This document shows, piece by piece, positions 33,628 through 43,457 of a stretch of 64,000 nt of DNA. The DNA is from Arthrobacter alpinus. Its GTDB lineage: Bacteria; Actinomycetota; Actinomycetes; Actinomycetales; Micrococcaceae. The DNA is taken from assembly GCF_900105965.1 (NCBI RefSeq), contig NZ_FNTV01000001.1, positions 3,224,001 through 3,288,000 on the forward strand. Direction: 5' to 3'. Position numbers and translations under genes: made by a program. The first letter of the stretch is position 1; each line of letters begins with the position of its first letter. The notes under the pieces were generated by a model. The model saw nothing but the letters and a program-made list of their open reading frames with translations, was not told the origin of the DNA and did not search any database.

Positions 33628-35252
33628 GGAGTCACCGCCCCACTGCCCATCACGGCTTCAATGTACTGGGTTCGCTCGAGCATGCTGGTGGCTGCCTCAT
33701 GACTGAGATCAAAAAGTGGTCCGGCGAAGAACGTCATGGCCAACCCCAAAAGCACCAGCCCCATGGTGGAGTACACCATCATCTTGGGCAGGATGGGGAC
33801 CTCATTTTCGCCGGAGAAACGCCCCTCCGTTGCATCCACGTGCTTGCTGGTTCGCAACGCGCGCATGCTCGGTGCGCCCGAGGAATCCGGCGCGGTGGCC
33901 AGAAGCACGGGGTCTGGATCCTCGGCGTCAGCCGCACTGCGCCAGAACACGCGGTTCCACACGCGGGCCATGGCCAACAAGGTGAGCAGGCTGGCTACCA
34001 CCCCGCCCACCACAACCGCGTAGGCCAGTGGTGAACCGTCTGCCACACCGGCTTGAAGCAAGCCCAACTTGCCGAGGAAGCCCGAGAAAGGCGGAATGCC
34101 GGCAAGGTTCATGGCCGGGATGAAATATAGGACACCCAAAATGGGAGACAACTTCGCCAAGCCACCCAGTCGTGTAATGGATGAGGTACCGCCACGGCGT
34201 TCAATCAGACCCGTGACCATGAACAAGCTGGTTTGGATGGTGATGTGGTGGATGACGTAGAAAATGGTGGCGGCAAGTCCCAGAACTGATGAAAGCGCAA
34301 CACCAAAGATCATGTAACCGATGTGGCTCACCAAGGTAAAGGAAAGCATTCGCTTTATATCCGTCTGGGCCACGGCACCCAGAATTCCCACCACCATGGT
34401 TAGCAGGGCAACAACGAGAAGTGCGGCATTAAAATCTGCCGTGGGAAAGAGCAGCGTTTCCGTACGCACAATGGCATATACGCCAACCTTGGTCAGCAAC
34501 CCGGCAAACACGGCCGTGACCGGTGCGGGGGCCGTGGGGTAGGAGTCGGGAAGCCAGAAGGACAGCGGGAAGACTGCCGCCTTGATGCCGAACGCCACCA
34601 GCAGCAGCACGTGCAACAGGTTTTGTGTGCCGGGGTCGAGCTCGCCAAGTTTCACGGCCAAATCAGCCAGTGTCACGGTTCCTGTGGCTCCGTAGACCAT
34701 GGCTATGGCGATCAGGAACAGCAAGGATGACACCACACTGACAACCACATAGGTGATGCCGGCCCGGATTCGGGATCCCGTGCCACCCAGGGTCATGAGC
34801 ACGTAGCTGGCGGTCAGCAGGATTTCAAAGCCCACATAAAGGTTGAACAAGTCACCGGCAAGGAAGGCGTTGGAAACGCCCGCAACCAGGATCAAATAGG
34901 TGGGGTGGAAAACGGAGACCGGTCCGCCTTCTTCCCCGTCGGCGGCACCCTGTCCGGTGGCGTAGGCCAGAACGGCCAGGCTGACGGCCGATGAAATGAC
35001 AAGCAGCAGGGAGGAGAACTGGTCGGCCACCATGACAATGCCGAAGGGCGGGGCCCACCCACCCAAGTGCACCGCGATGGGACCTGATTGCCACACGCTC
35101 GCCAGAACCCAAACTTCCAAGAGCAGGGTGATGGTGATGGTGGCGAGGCTCACGCGGCGCTGCGCGCGTGGGTGCCTGATCAGGACGAAGGCAAGAGCCG
35201 CGCCGAGAAAGGGTATGACTACAGCGAGTGGGGTCATACTGGCGACGTTCAT
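33624..35252 (-). CDS. mnhD: Mrp Na+/H+ antiporter subunit D
   Basis: 542-aa NuoM/N-like subunit with about 14 helices. The proton-channel region SFWLPDSYPTAPAPVTAVFA contains the conserved acidic and basic residues of the family, and FTLVSHIGYMIFGVAL matches TM helix VIII. A hydrophilic insert (about residues 450-490, with EDPDPVLLAT and SGENEVPILP) before the last helix is longer than in many homologues. Overlaps both mnhC and mnhE by 4 nt. Confidence 0.94.
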   Translation of the reverse strand: MNVASMTPLAVVIPFLGAALAFVLIRHPRAQRRVSLATITITLLLEVWVLASVWQSGPIAVHLGGWAPPFGIVMVADQFSSLLLVISSAVSLAVLAYATGQGAADGEEGGPVSVFHPTYLILVAGVSNAFLAGDLFNLYVGFEILLTASYVLMTLGGTGSRIRAGITYVVVSVVSSLLFLIAIAMVYGATGTVTLADLAVKLGELDPGTQNLLHVLLLVAFGIKAAVFPLSFWLPDSYPTAPAPVTAVFAGLLTKVGVYAIVRTETLLFPTADFNAALLVVALLTMVVGILGAVAQTDIKRMLSFTLVSHIGYMIFGVALSSVLGLAATIFYVIHHITIQTSLFMVTGLIERRGGTSSITRLGGLAKLSPILGVLYFIPAMNLAGIPPFSGFLGKLGLLQAGVADGSPLAYAVVVGGVVASLLTLLAMARVWNRVFWRSAADAEDPDPVLLATAPDSSGAPSMRALRTSKHVDATEGRFSGENEVPILPKMMVYSTMGLVLLGLAMTFFAGPLFDLSHEAATSMLERTQYIEAVMGSGAVTP

Positions 35253-35791
35253 TCCTTGTCCTTTCCGGGAGTCACTGGGTGTACACCGTTTTCCTTGGTT
35301 GATGATTCAGGAGATCCGGACGTTTTCTTGGGGCCAATGCCTGGAACGGTTTCGCGCCTGGCCAGAGGCTGATCGTTCTCATGGAAGTCAGAAATTTCGA
35401 CGGCGATTTCGGAGTCTTCCTCGTCGTCGTAGATTTCCTGTTTGGCAACGCGAATATCTTCCATATCCACCTGGATATGATCGGCCCTGCTCAGTAGCCA
35501 GGAACGGTAAATCAGGCTCAACATGAAAGCCGTGACAGCGAAAGAAATCACAATGGAGGTCAAGATAAAGGCCTGCGGAAGTGGATCATTGAATTCCGTG
35601 GACGGTATGTCTTTGCTGAAGATCGGCGCCAGCCCGGCATAGCCGCCTGTTGTCAGCAGCAGCACGTTCGTTGCGTTGGCCAGCAGCATCAGCCCGAGCA
35701 AAACACGGGTCAGGCTGCGCTCGAGCAGGAGGTAGATGCCCACGGCGTAGAGCACTCCCATGACCAGCAATAAGGTGAGGTTCACGCTCAT
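35249..35791 (-). CDS. mnhC: Mrp Na+/H+ antiporter subunit C
   Basis: 180-aa NuoK-like subunit. Three helices (residues 3-22, 29-50, 70-95) hold the family core LLLERSLTRVLLGLMLLANA and LPQAFILTSIVISFAVTAF. The remaining 80 residues are an acidic, probably cytoplasmic tail that is extended compared with the roughly 115-aa Bacillus protein. Overlaps mnhA and mnhD by 4 nt each. Confidence 0.93.
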   Translation of the reverse strand: MSVNLTLLLVMGVLYAVGIYLLLERSLTRVLLGLMLLANATNVLLLTTGGYAGLAPIFSKDIPSTEFNDPLPQAFILTSIVISFAVTAFMLSLIYRSWLLSRADHIQVDMEDIRVAKQEIYDDEEDSEIAVEISDFHENDQPLARRETVPGIGPKKTSGSPESSTKENGVHPVTPGKDKE

Positions 35792-38766
35792 CGTCCCACC
35801 TCCAGTGGCTCGTCGTCCTCGATCATTTCGATGCGCCCGGTCCCGTCTTCTTCGTGTTGGTCAATCTCAGAACCCAGACTGCGCAGGACATCGACCACAA
35901 GACCCACCACCACCAGATATACGCCGATGTCAAAGAGTGTTGAGGTTACAAATTTGACGTGCCCAAAGATGGGCAGGTCAAAGGCGATAATGGCGCTTTG
36001 GAAAACGTCCCCGCCAAGGAACAGCGGAATAGCACCCGTCAGGGCGGCCAGTGCCAAGCCCACACCCAGCAGCGTTCCTGCTGAGATTCGGGTGGCCTCG
36101 GCCAGCTCGAATCGTCCGCCGGCCAGGTAGCGAATTGTCAGAGCCAAGCCCGCCACGAGGCCGCCGGCAAAGCCACCGCCCGTGGCATTGTGGCCCGCCA
36201 GCAGCAGGTAGATGGAAAGAACAATAATGCTGTGGAAGACCAGCCGGGTAACAACCTCGATGATGATGGAGCGACGTTCCGGAGCCAAGGTGCGTCCGGC
36301 CACGAGCCACGGGTTGCCAGCCGATTGGGTGAACCGTTCGGCAAGCTTGATGGTGGCCTGTGAGGCGTCCACGCGAAGCTTGCCAATGCTGCCCGTTTCA
36401 ACAGTTTCAGCCCGCGGCAGGGAGTTCCCTCGGCCGCGAACAAAGATCAGGCTGGCAACACCAGTGGCTGCGATGGCCAAGACCGAGATCTCACCAAACG
36501 TGTCCCAGGCCCTGATGTCCACGAGAGTCACGTTGACTACGTTGAGACCACCGCCACCTGCATATGCCAATTCAGGCATGTGCAGGCTGATGGGCTCATG
36601 GATCCGTGAACCCATGGCAACAATTGCCACGATGATCATGGTGACCCCAAAGCCGATGCCCAGAATCAGGCGGACCACCCGGTGGCTGCCCACTGATTTT
36701 CGTTCCAGCAGGCCCGGCGGCAGCTGGCGCATGGCGAGGACGAAGGCCACCAGAATGATGGTTTCAACCAGCATCTGTGTCAGCGCCAGGTCCGGGGCGC
36801 CCTGCAACGCAAAGATCAGCGCAATGCCGTATCCGGTGACCGAGACCATCAGAACGGCCATGAAACGCTTGCTGGCGCGCGCGGCAGATACCGCGCCCAC
36901 AACAATGGCCACTCCGGCAATCATTTGGAAGGGCGAGCCCGGGTCAATGAAGTAGAGGGAGTCCGTCCAGTTCTGATCACCCAGGAACAGAACCACCAGG
37001 ACGGAAGCCATGGCGGTGGACAGGATCACCGCGAGATAGAAGAAGAGTGAACCACGCTGCGTACGTCCAGTAATCCAAATGGCGACAATGTCCAGGACCA
37101 CGATCAATTGCCGATAGGCCCGCTCAAAGTCCCAAGGGGCCCGGATGCGGCTTTGCAAGGCTTCCACCTTGTTCCGCAACAGGAACAAGCCAAGACCCGA
37201 GAGAACCACAATGGCGCTCAGACCCAATGCGGGCGTAAATCCGTGCCACAGCAGGAGGTGGAAACCGTGGGGGTCATAGGCCGGGAATAGATCGCTGTAC
37301 GGCTTGATCCATCCCTCAACAATCTGCGGGAAGAATCCGTAGCCAAGCGTCAAGACACTCAGCAGCGCCGGTGCGGCAAGGAACAACCAACCAACCGGCT
37401 TGAAAACGGTGGCCATGCCCTTGTCCTTGGTGGAGAAGCCACCCCACATGAACCGGGCACTGTAGGCAAACGTCAGAATCGAGCCAAGCACCATGCCAAC
37501 CAGTACGGTCCACCCAACCAAGGGGCCGGCCGAGCCGTGGCTGGCCGAGGCAATGAACGCCTGGAAGATGCCTTCCTTGGCAACAAAACCAGCCAACGGC
37601 GGCAAACCAGCCATGGACGCTACACCAATGAGTGCCACCACACCGAGTTTCGGTGCAGACTTGAAAACTCCGGACAATTCACGGATATCTCGCGTGCCAC
37701 TCTGGTGGTCAATAATGCCCACAACCAGGAACAGGGAAGCCTTGAACAAACCGTGTGCCAGCACCATGGCCATGCCCGCCATGGCTGCTTCTTGTCCGCC
37801 CAAACCAACCACCAAGGTGATGAAGCCGAGCTGGCTGACGGTGCCGTAGGCGAGAATCAGTTTGAGATCGAATTGCCTAAGGGCGCGCCAGCCGCCCAAC
37901 AGCATGGTGGCCAGTCCCAGCACCACAATCATGGGCTGCCAGTATTCGGTCTGCGCAAAGCCGGGGGCCAGCCGTGCCACGAGGTAAATTCCAGCCTTCA
38001 CCATTGCGGCTGCGTGGAGATATGCACTGACCGGGGTGGGTGCCGCCATGGCTCCGGGCAGCCAGAAGTGGAAGGGCAGCAGGGCGGACTTGGTTACCGC
38101 GCCCACCAGCAGCAGGGCAACACCAATATCGAGCACAATCCGGAGACTTCCAGAGCTCGCCATGAGCTCCGGCGCCTTGGCCAGCACTGAAGAAATGCTG
38201 TACGTTCCCGCGCTCTCGCCAATCATGATCAGGCCCACCAGCATGGCGAGGCCGCCGAAGGTGGTCACAATCAATGCCTGGAGCGCGGCTCGTCGGGCCG
38301 CTATACGGGTGCGCGCGTAACCAATCAACAGGTAGGAAAGAACAGTTGTCAGTTCCCAGAAAACAAATAGGAGTATGAAGTTATCCGCGGTGACGAGTCC
38401 AAACATGGCCCCGGCGAAAGCCAACAGTTGGGCGCCAAAGCCGCCCAGTCCGGCGTCGTTTGTCTTGAAGTATCTGGCGCAGTAGGCCAGCACCAGCGCA
38501 CCAACACCCAGCACCAGCAGCGACATCAGCCATGAAAGCTGATCCATCCGGAAGGAAAGGTTGAGGTCGAGGACCGGTATCCAATTGATCTCAAGCGATG
38601 GGCTCGGCAATGTGTCCGAGAACACATTTTCATATTGCGCAACAAGCCAAATGAAGCTGATTCCGGGAACGGCGGCGAGAACGTAGAACGCCGATCGGCC
38701 CCACCGGGAAAATAAAATGGGCGCAAAAATGGCAACGATGAAGTGCGCGCAAAGGACAAACAACAC
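35788..38766 (-). CDS. mnhA: Mrp Na+/H+ antiporter subunit A with fused subunit B domain
   Basis: 992-aa NuoL-like subunit. Residues 1-500 hold the proton-pump helices (LLPFHFWLPGAMAAPTPVSA and FKASLFLVVGIIDHQSGTRD). Residues 600-790 are the MrpA-specific part with TQMLVETIILVAFVLAMRQL. From about 860 the MnhB domain follows (LLAGHNATGGGFAGGLVAG, FDIGVYLVVVGLVVD). No separate mnhB gene exists in the operon. The start is set at the GTG at 38766 after GTGGAG; the frame is open upstream to 39051 but that part looks non-coding. First gene of the operon. Confidence 0.93.
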   Translation of the reverse strand: MLFVLCAHFIVAIFAPILFSRWGRSAFYVLAAVPGISFIWLVAQYENVFSDTLPSPSLEINWIPVLDLNLSFRMDQLSWLMSLLVLGVGALVLAYCARYFKTNDAGLGGFGAQLLAFAGAMFGLVTADNFILLFVFWELTTVLSYLLIGYARTRIAARRAALQALIVTTFGGLAMLVGLIMIGESAGTYSISSVLAKAPELMASSGSLRIVLDIGVALLLVGAVTKSALLPFHFWLPGAMAAPTPVSAYLHAAAMVKAGIYLVARLAPGFAQTEYWQPMIVVLGLATMLLGGWRALRQFDLKLILAYGTVSQLGFITLVVGLGGQEAAMAGMAMVLAHGLFKASLFLVVGIIDHQSGTRDIRELSGVFKSAPKLGVVALIGVASMAGLPPLAGFVAKEGIFQAFIASASHGSAGPLVGWTVLVGMVLGSILTFAYSARFMWGGFSTKDKGMATVFKPVGWLFLAAPALLSVLTLGYGFFPQIVEGWIKPYSDLFPAYDPHGFHLLLWHGFTPALGLSAIVVLSGLGLFLLRNKVEALQSRIRAPWDFERAYRQLIVVLDIVAIWITGRTQRGSLFFYLAVILSTAMASVLVVLFLGDQNWTDSLYFIDPGSPFQMIAGVAIVVGAVSAARASKRFMAVLMVSVTGYGIALIFALQGAPDLALTQMLVETIILVAFVLAMRQLPPGLLERKSVGSHRVVRLILGIGFGVTMIIVAIVAMGSRIHEPISLHMPELAYAGGGGLNVVNVTLVDIRAWDTFGEISVLAIAATGVASLIFVRGRGNSLPRAETVETGSIGKLRVDASQATIKLAERFTQSAGNPWLVAGRTLAPERRSIIIEVVTRLVFHSIIVLSIYLLLAGHNATGGGFAGGLVAGLALTIRYLAGGRFELAEATRISAGTLLGVGLALAALTGAIPLFLGGDVFQSAIIAFDLPIFGHVKFVTSTLFDIGVYLVVVGLVVDVLRSLGSEIDQHEEDGTGRIEMIEDDEPLEVGR

Positions 38767-38987
38767 TGGGGGCTCCACATGTTTCGGGCTGGAAATGAGC
38801 GAATCACGGGGTTTAACGTCGGTTCCCGACCCCACCAGCCTATCAAGTGGCGGCCCCCACAGATGCCGCCGGAGCCACGCGCCACAGCGCCCCCAATCCG
38901 ACTGCACCGTTGACGGCTTCGCTGCGGCCACGCAATGTTCACCCATATTGACCCCGAGGGACCAATGCGGGCGATAGCATGTGCCGT

Positions 38988-40313
38988 ATGACTGAGTACC
39001 CGCCCGCCGCTGCCTCCTTGCCAGCCGCCCCGACCAAGACGCCGGGGACAACTGGGCAGATCGTTGCCTGGTCTTTGTGGGATTGGGGTGGTGCGGCCTT
39101 TAACTCCGTCATGACCACCTTCATTTTTACGGCCTTGTACCTGACGGGTGACGCTTTTGGCGGCGCCGACAAGGCAACGGCCACCCTGGCGTTTGCCATG
39201 TCCATTTCCGGATTTGCTATTGCACTGCTAGCTCCGGTGGCCGGGCAGCGCACGGATCACAGCGGCCGGCGCAAGTTGTGGCTGGGCATCAACACGGCGA
39301 TTGTGGCGATGCTGACGGCGGCCTGCTTCTTCGTCCGACCGCACGAGTCATACCTACTCTTTGGCTGCATGCTGATCGCCGCCGGCCACGTTTTCTTTGA
39401 GATCGCAGGCGTCAATTACAACGCCATGCTTTTGCAAATTTCAACCAAAAAGACCATTGGCAAGATCAGCGGATTCGGCTGGGCCGCCGGATACTTGGGT
39501 GGCATCGTTGCCCTGCTCATTGTGTATTTTGCGTTGATCAAGCCCGAGGTTGGCATCTTTGGCATCACCAGCGCCGACGGCATGACCTACCGGGTCGTGG
39601 CACTTTTCTCCGCGCTGTGGATCCTGGTGTTCTCCATTCCAGTCATGTTTGCCATCCCCGAATCCAAGCCCGATCCGGATATGCCCAAAGTGGGATTCTT
39701 CCAGTCGTACAAGGAGTTGTACTGGACCATTAGGCTGCTGTGGAAGGCCGATCGGCACACCGTGTACTTCCTGATTTCCAGCGCCATCTTCCGCGACGGC
39801 CTGGCCGCCATCTTCACCTTTGGTGCCGTCTTGGCCGTTGGATCCTTTGGTTTCAAGACCGGCGACGTCTTGATTTTCGCCATCGCAGGCAACGTTGTGG
39901 CCGCCATTGGGGCTCTCTCGGCCGGTTTCTTCGACGACAAGTTTGGTCCCAAGGCCGTCATTGTCACATCCCTCGTGGGGCTGCTAGTTTCCGGCGGCGC
40001 ATTGCTGTTCCTGGACGGCAAGAACGCGTTCTGGGTCTTCGGCTTAATCCTGTGTCTCTTTGTTGGTCCGGCCCAATCATCGGCCCGAACGTTCATGGGG
40101 CGCCTGGCACCCGAGGGTCAGGAAGGGGAACTGTTCGGCCTCTACGCCACAACGGGGCGTGCCGTATCCTTCTTGGCTCCGCAGCTCTTTGGCCTGTGCA
40201 TCGTCATCTTCGGCGCTCAGCGCTGGGGAATCATAGGCATTCTTGCGGTACTCCTGTTGGGCCTGCTGCTGCTCCTGCCGGTCAAGGCCCCGCCGCACGG
40301 CGTCAACGCCTAG
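38988..40313 (+). CDS. MFS transporter, UMF1 (Atg22-like) family
   Basis: 441-aa membrane protein with about 12 helices. The N-terminal WSLWDWGGAAFNSVMTTFIF and LAPVAGQRTDHSGRRK loop are typical of UMF1/Atg22-like permeases, some of which move amino acids from vacuoles in fungi; bacterial substrates are unknown. The ATG at 38988 is taken as start; one at 38979 would add three residues, and neither has a clear ribosome site. Divergent from the Mrp operon across about 220 nt with no visible structure. Confidence 0.85.
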   Translation: MTEYPPAAASLPAAPTKTPGTTGQIVAWSLWDWGGAAFNSVMTTFIFTALYLTGDAFGGADKATATLAFAMSISGFAIALLAPVAGQRTDHSGRRKLWLGINTAIVAMLTAACFFVRPHESYLLFGCMLIAAGHVFFEIAGVNYNAMLLQISTKKTIGKISGFGWAAGYLGGIVALLIVYFALIKPEVGIFGITSADGMTYRVVALFSALWILVFSIPVMFAIPESKPDPDMPKVGFFQSYKELYWTIRLLWKADRHTVYFLISSAIFRDGLAAIFTFGAVLAVGSFGFKTGDVLIFAIAGNVVAAIGALSAGFFDDKFGPKAVIVTSLVGLLVSGGALLFLDGKNAFWVFGLILCLFVGPAQSSARTFMGRLAPEGQEGELFGLYATTGRAVSFLAPQLFGLCIVIFGAQRWGIIGILAVLLLGLLLLLPVKAPPHGVNA

Positions 40314-40401
40314 CTGGGAGCCATTGGGACGACGGCCCGCCGTCGTACGCCATCCGATCCCACTGCTCGCAGCGAGACCCTCGCCGTCTTGGGTCCGGGG
40401 A

Positions 40402-40977
40402 CTAAATCTTTGTCTGGTGGAAGTTCAGGAACGAACGCGACGCCGTGGGGCCGCGCTGGCCCTGATAGCGGTTCTGGTGCGGGCCGGTGCCGTATGGGTT
40501 CTCGGCAGGGGAGGTCAGCTGGAAGAAGCACAGCTGGCCAATCTTCATGCCGGGCCACAGCTTGATCGGCAGCGTGGCGGCATTGGACAGCTCAAGGGTG
40601 ATGTGACCGGAGAATCCCGGATCGATGAAGCCCGCTGTTGAGTGCGTTACCAGGCCCAGGCGGCCCAGCGAGGACTTGCCTTCGAGGCGTGCGGCCACGT
40701 TGTCCGGAAGCGTGACGGTCTCGTACGTGGAGGCCAGGGCAAACTCACCCGGGTGCAGGATGAAGGCCTCGGTCGAGTCAACTTCAACCATGCGGGTCAG
40801 CTCGGGCTGCTCCTCCGATGGGTCAATGTGGGCGTAGCGGTGGTTATCGAACAGGCGGAAGTACCTGTCGATGCGCACATCAATACTCGATGGCTGCACC
40901 ATGGAGGGGTCATAGGGGTCCAAGACAATGCGCTTGGCTTCAATTTCGGCACGTATGTCGCGGTCAGAGATCAGCAC
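40402..40977 (-). CDS. dcd: dCTP deaminase
   Basis: 191-aa trimeric enzyme converting dCTP to dUTP, or directly to dUMP in bifunctional actinobacterial versions. Conserved start [12 protein letters not shown], nucleotide-binding [13 protein letters not shown] with the catalytic glutamate, and [19 protein letters not shown]. The C-terminus [11 protein letters not shown] closes over the triphosphate. Monocistronic, divergent from the khtT-like gene. Bifunctionality is plausible from lineage but not decided here. Confidence 0.95.
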   Translation of the reverse strand: MLISDRDIRAEIEAKRIVLDPYDPSMVQPSSIDVRIDRYFRLFDNHRYAHIDPSEEQPELTRMVEVDSTEAFILHPGEFALASTYETVTLPDNVAARLEGKSSLGRLGLVTHSTAGFIDPGFSGHITLELSNAATLPIKLWPGMKIGQLCFFQLTSPAENPYGTGPHQNRYQGQRGPTASRSFLNFHQTKI

Positions 40978-41078
40978 CTTCTAAAAATAGCGTATCGAGG
41001 TGCCCTCGGGACTATTTGGGGGCAGTAATGCGTTGATGATAGGGGGATTTAGAGAATCACACAGCTAAGGTAAGAACC

Positions 41079-41564
41079 ATGAATATTGAAGAGACGCCTC
41101 TTCCTGGAATTGGCGTACGCAGGGAGCTGCAGCTGGGCATCGGACGGCGGGTGGGGGTTGTGACACACCGTGACGGCCGCACCGAGCTGATCCTCTCCCG
41201 CGCCGACGATCCTGACGCGTGCGCGGCATCCATCCCGCTCACCGCCGAAGAGGCTGCCGGGCTCGGCCAGCTGCTGGGATCCGCGCAGCTCATTGCCCAG
41301 CTCAGCGCCGAGCAGGAAAACGTGTCAGGCATCAGCACGCACCAGATTTTGATTCGCAAGGGTTCGGCTTTTGCCGGACGAACCATGGGAGATACTCAGA
41401 TGCGCACCCGCACCGGGGCCTCGATTGTGGCATTGCTGCGAGATGGTGACGTCATTGGTTCTCCCCGTCCCGATGAAGTGCTGCACGTTGGCGATCTGGT
41501 GGTCATTGTTGGTACTGACGACGGACTGGCCGAGGCCGCCCTGATTTTGCAGTCCAAAGCGTAA
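41079..41564 (+). CDS. KhtT-like regulatory subunit of K+/H+ antiporter (RCK_C domain)
   Basis: 161-aa cytoplasmic protein. The N-terminal half (residues 1-75) is a small alpha/beta region with GVRRELQLGIGRRVGVVTHR. The C-terminal half is a TrkA-C/RCK_C domain (RKGSAFAGRTMGDTQMRTRT, then VLHVGDLVVIVGTDD). It is 7 nt before a CPA2 antiporter gene, the arrangement of KhtTU, where KhtT gates K+ efflux in response to nucleotides such as c-di-AMP. Role by analogy. Confidence 0.9.
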   Translation: MNIEETPLPGIGVRRELQLGIGRRVGVVTHRDGRTELILSRADDPDACAASIPLTAEEAAGLGQLLGSAQLIAQLSAEQENVSGISTHQILIRKGSAFAGRTMGDTQMRTRTGASIVALLRDGDVIGSPRPDEVLHVGDLVVIVGTDDGLAEAALILQSKA

Positions 41565-41571
41565 TCACTCC

Positions 41572-42750
41572 ATGGACCCAACCACCCTCTCCCTCATTCA
41601 GCTCGGCATCGTCTTTTTTGGGCTCGGATTTCTGGGGCGGTTGGCCGGGCGAATCGGCATGTCCCCGGTTCCGCTGTACCTCTTGGGAGGTTTGGCCTTT
41701 GGTCAGGGTGGGTTTGTCCATCTCGGCGGCATAGACGGCTTCGCGCATATAGCCAGCGAGATTGGCGTCATCCTTCTCCTACTTATGCTTGGTCTGGAAT
41801 ATACGGCCAAGGAGCTTGTCACGGGCTTGAAGCAGTCGTGGATGGCCGGGGTGGTGGACATCGTCCTGAATATGCTTCCCGGTGTTGCGGTTGCCTTGAT
41901 TCTTGGCTGGGGGCCTGTTGGGGCGATGGTCATGGCAGGCATCACCTACAGCTCCTCCTCGGGCATCATCGCCAAGGTACTCGGTGATTTAGGCCGTCTG
42001 GGAAACCGGGAAACGCCTGTGGTCCTTTCCATTCTTGTATTTGAAGACTTGGCCATGGCGGCGTACCTGCCGATCTTGACGGCCGTGCTGGCGGGCGTTT
42101 CGTTCATGGGTGGACTGACCGCCGTCGGAATCTCCCTGCTTGTCATCACGCTCGTGCTGGTCGGCGCCCTGCGCTTTGGGCACGTCGTGTCCAATGTTCT
42201 GGACAGCCCGGACAGGGAATCGTTCCTGCTGAAACTTCTCGGCGCCGCACTGCTGGTGGCCGGTGTGGCCTCGGCCATGCAGGTCTCGGCAGCGGTGGGC
42301 GCGTTCCTGTTGGGCATCGCCATTTCGGGTGGCACGGCGGAGAACGCCACACGGGTTCTTGAACCGCTGCGCGATCTTTTCGCCGCGATGTTCTTCGTCG
42401 TGTTCGGCCTCAACACCGATCCAGGCTCGATTCCTCCCGTTCTGGGGGTGGCATTGTTGCTTTCTCTGGTCACCGCCCTCACGAAGGTGGCTACCGGCTG
42501 GTGGGCGGCACGGCGGCAAGGCATCGGTATTCCGGGTCGCGCCCGCGCCGGCGCTGCGTTGATTGCCCGGGGTGAGTTCTCGATTGTTATTGCCGGTCTG
42601 GCCGTTGCTTCCGGTGCGGTCCCGCCGGAATTGGCGGCGCTGGCCACCACCTATGTGCTCATCATGGCCGTCAGCGGCCCCATTGCCGCTCGTTACGTTG
42701 AACCTTTGACGCGCCTGTTTCAGGGCAAGCAGCCAGAACCTGCCATCTAG
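41572..42750 (+). CDS. CPA2-family K+(Na+)/H+ antiporter (KhtU-like)
   Basis: 392-aa membrane exchanger with about 12 helices. Kef-type landmarks: LLLLMLGLEYTAKEL in helix 3, ITYSSSSGIIAKVLGDLGRL, FEDLAMAAYLPIL (the ED pair of ion-binding helix 5), and ARAGAALIARGEFSIVIAGL. No C-terminal RCK-N domain is attached; regulation comes from the preceding subunit. Together they would expel K+ in exchange for protons, complementing the Mrp system in pH and cation balance. Confidence 0.92.
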   Translation: MDPTTLSLIQLGIVFFGLGFLGRLAGRIGMSPVPLYLLGGLAFGQGGFVHLGGIDGFAHIASEIGVILLLLMLGLEYTAKELVTGLKQSWMAGVVDIVLNMLPGVAVALILGWGPVGAMVMAGITYSSSSGIIAKVLGDLGRLGNRETPVVLSILVFEDLAMAAYLPILTAVLAGVSFMGGLTAVGISLLVITLVLVGALRFGHVVSNVLDSPDRESFLLKLLGAALLVAGVASAMQVSAAVGAFLLGIAISGGTAENATRVLEPLRDLFAAMFFVVFGLNTDPGSIPPVLGVALLLSLVTALTKVATGWWAARRQGIGIPGRARAGAALIARGEFSIVIAGLAVASGAVPPELAALATTYVLIMAVSGPIAARYVEPLTRLFQGKQPEPAI

Positions 42751-42915
42751 TCTTCATTGGCTAGGCACGACCCCGGACGGCCGCCTTCCTCTGATGTCTC
42801 CCTTGCCACCGGGCTGCTCAAGCGAGCAACCTACCCAAGCAGTCTCAGGCAACCTACGATGAGAGCAGCCGCATGCCATTGAGAAGGTGCGGAACCCACC
42901 ATATTGGAGTTCACC

Positions 42916-43224
42916 ATGGTTTTTGGCCGACGTAATCGCCCCTCGCTTCTCGGCACTGCCGCGCGAACGGCTGTCATCGCAGGGACCGCCACGGCTGCCA
43001 GCAATGCCGTCAACGCCAAGGCTGCGAATCAACAAGCCGCACAACAGCAGGCCGCGGCTGCACAGTTCTTGCCGACCCCGGTGGCCGCCCCGGCTCCGGT
43101 GCTGGCACCAACCGCTCCCGGTGAGGACTTGTTGAGCAAGCTCGAACGCCTGGCCGCCCTGCACGCCTCGGGCGCGCTCACCGATGCCGAATTCACGGCC
43201 GTGAAGGCCTCCATCATTGGCTAA
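42916..43224 (+). CDS. SHOCT-domain small protein
   Basis: 102-aa protein. The N-terminus is basic (FGRRNRPSLLG) with a short Ala/Thr-rich hydrophobic stretch, the middle is Gln/Ala/Pro-rich and probably disordered, and the last 32 residues are a SHOCT domain (LLSKLERLAALHASGALTDA then EF). SHOCT domains are short oligomerisation or peptide-binding modules. The ATG at 42916 has GGAG 6 nt upstream; an in-frame TTG at 42904 is less likely. Function unknown. Confidence 0.85.
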   Translation: MVFGRRNRPSLLGTAARTAVIAGTATAASNAVNAKAANQQAAQQQAAAAQFLPTPVAAPAPVLAPTAPGEDLLSKLERLAALHASGALTDAEFTAVKASIIG

Positions 43225-43347
43225 ACACCCCGGATCATCTTCGGCGGCGGCATCTGAACTTGTGCGTGTCATTGGTCAGAAGCACCCCGGGTCTCGGGCT
43301 AGAATCAATACCGGAACAATGCGGCGCCAAGCCGCAGAGATTCCAAT

Positions 43348-43418
43348 GCGGGCGTAGCTCAATGGTAGAGCGCTAGCTTCCCAAGCTCGATACGCGGGTT
43401 CGATTCCCGTCGCCCGCT
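43348..43418 (+). tRNA. tRNA-Gly (anticodon CCC)
   Basis: 71-nt cloverleaf. Acceptor GCGGGCG (43348-43354) pairs with CGCCCGC (43411-43417), D stem GCTC/GAGC, T arm CGGGTTCGATTCCCG. The anticodon loop TTCCCAA gives CCC, reading GGG. The anticodon stem CTAGC/GCTCG has one T-C mismatch at the second pair. The 3' CCA is not encoded. A strong terminator follows at 43430. Confidence 0.95.
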
Positions 43419-43429
43419 CTGTGTGAAGG

Positions 43430-43457
43430 TTGCCCCTGAGTATTAACTCAGGGGCAA
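43430..43457 (+). terminator. Terminator after tRNA-Gly
   Basis: TTGCCCCTGAGT and ACTCAGGGGCAA form a perfect 12-bp stem around ATTA, followed by CAGTTCTTTAACT. It lies 11 nt past the tRNA 3' end. Confidence 0.88.
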
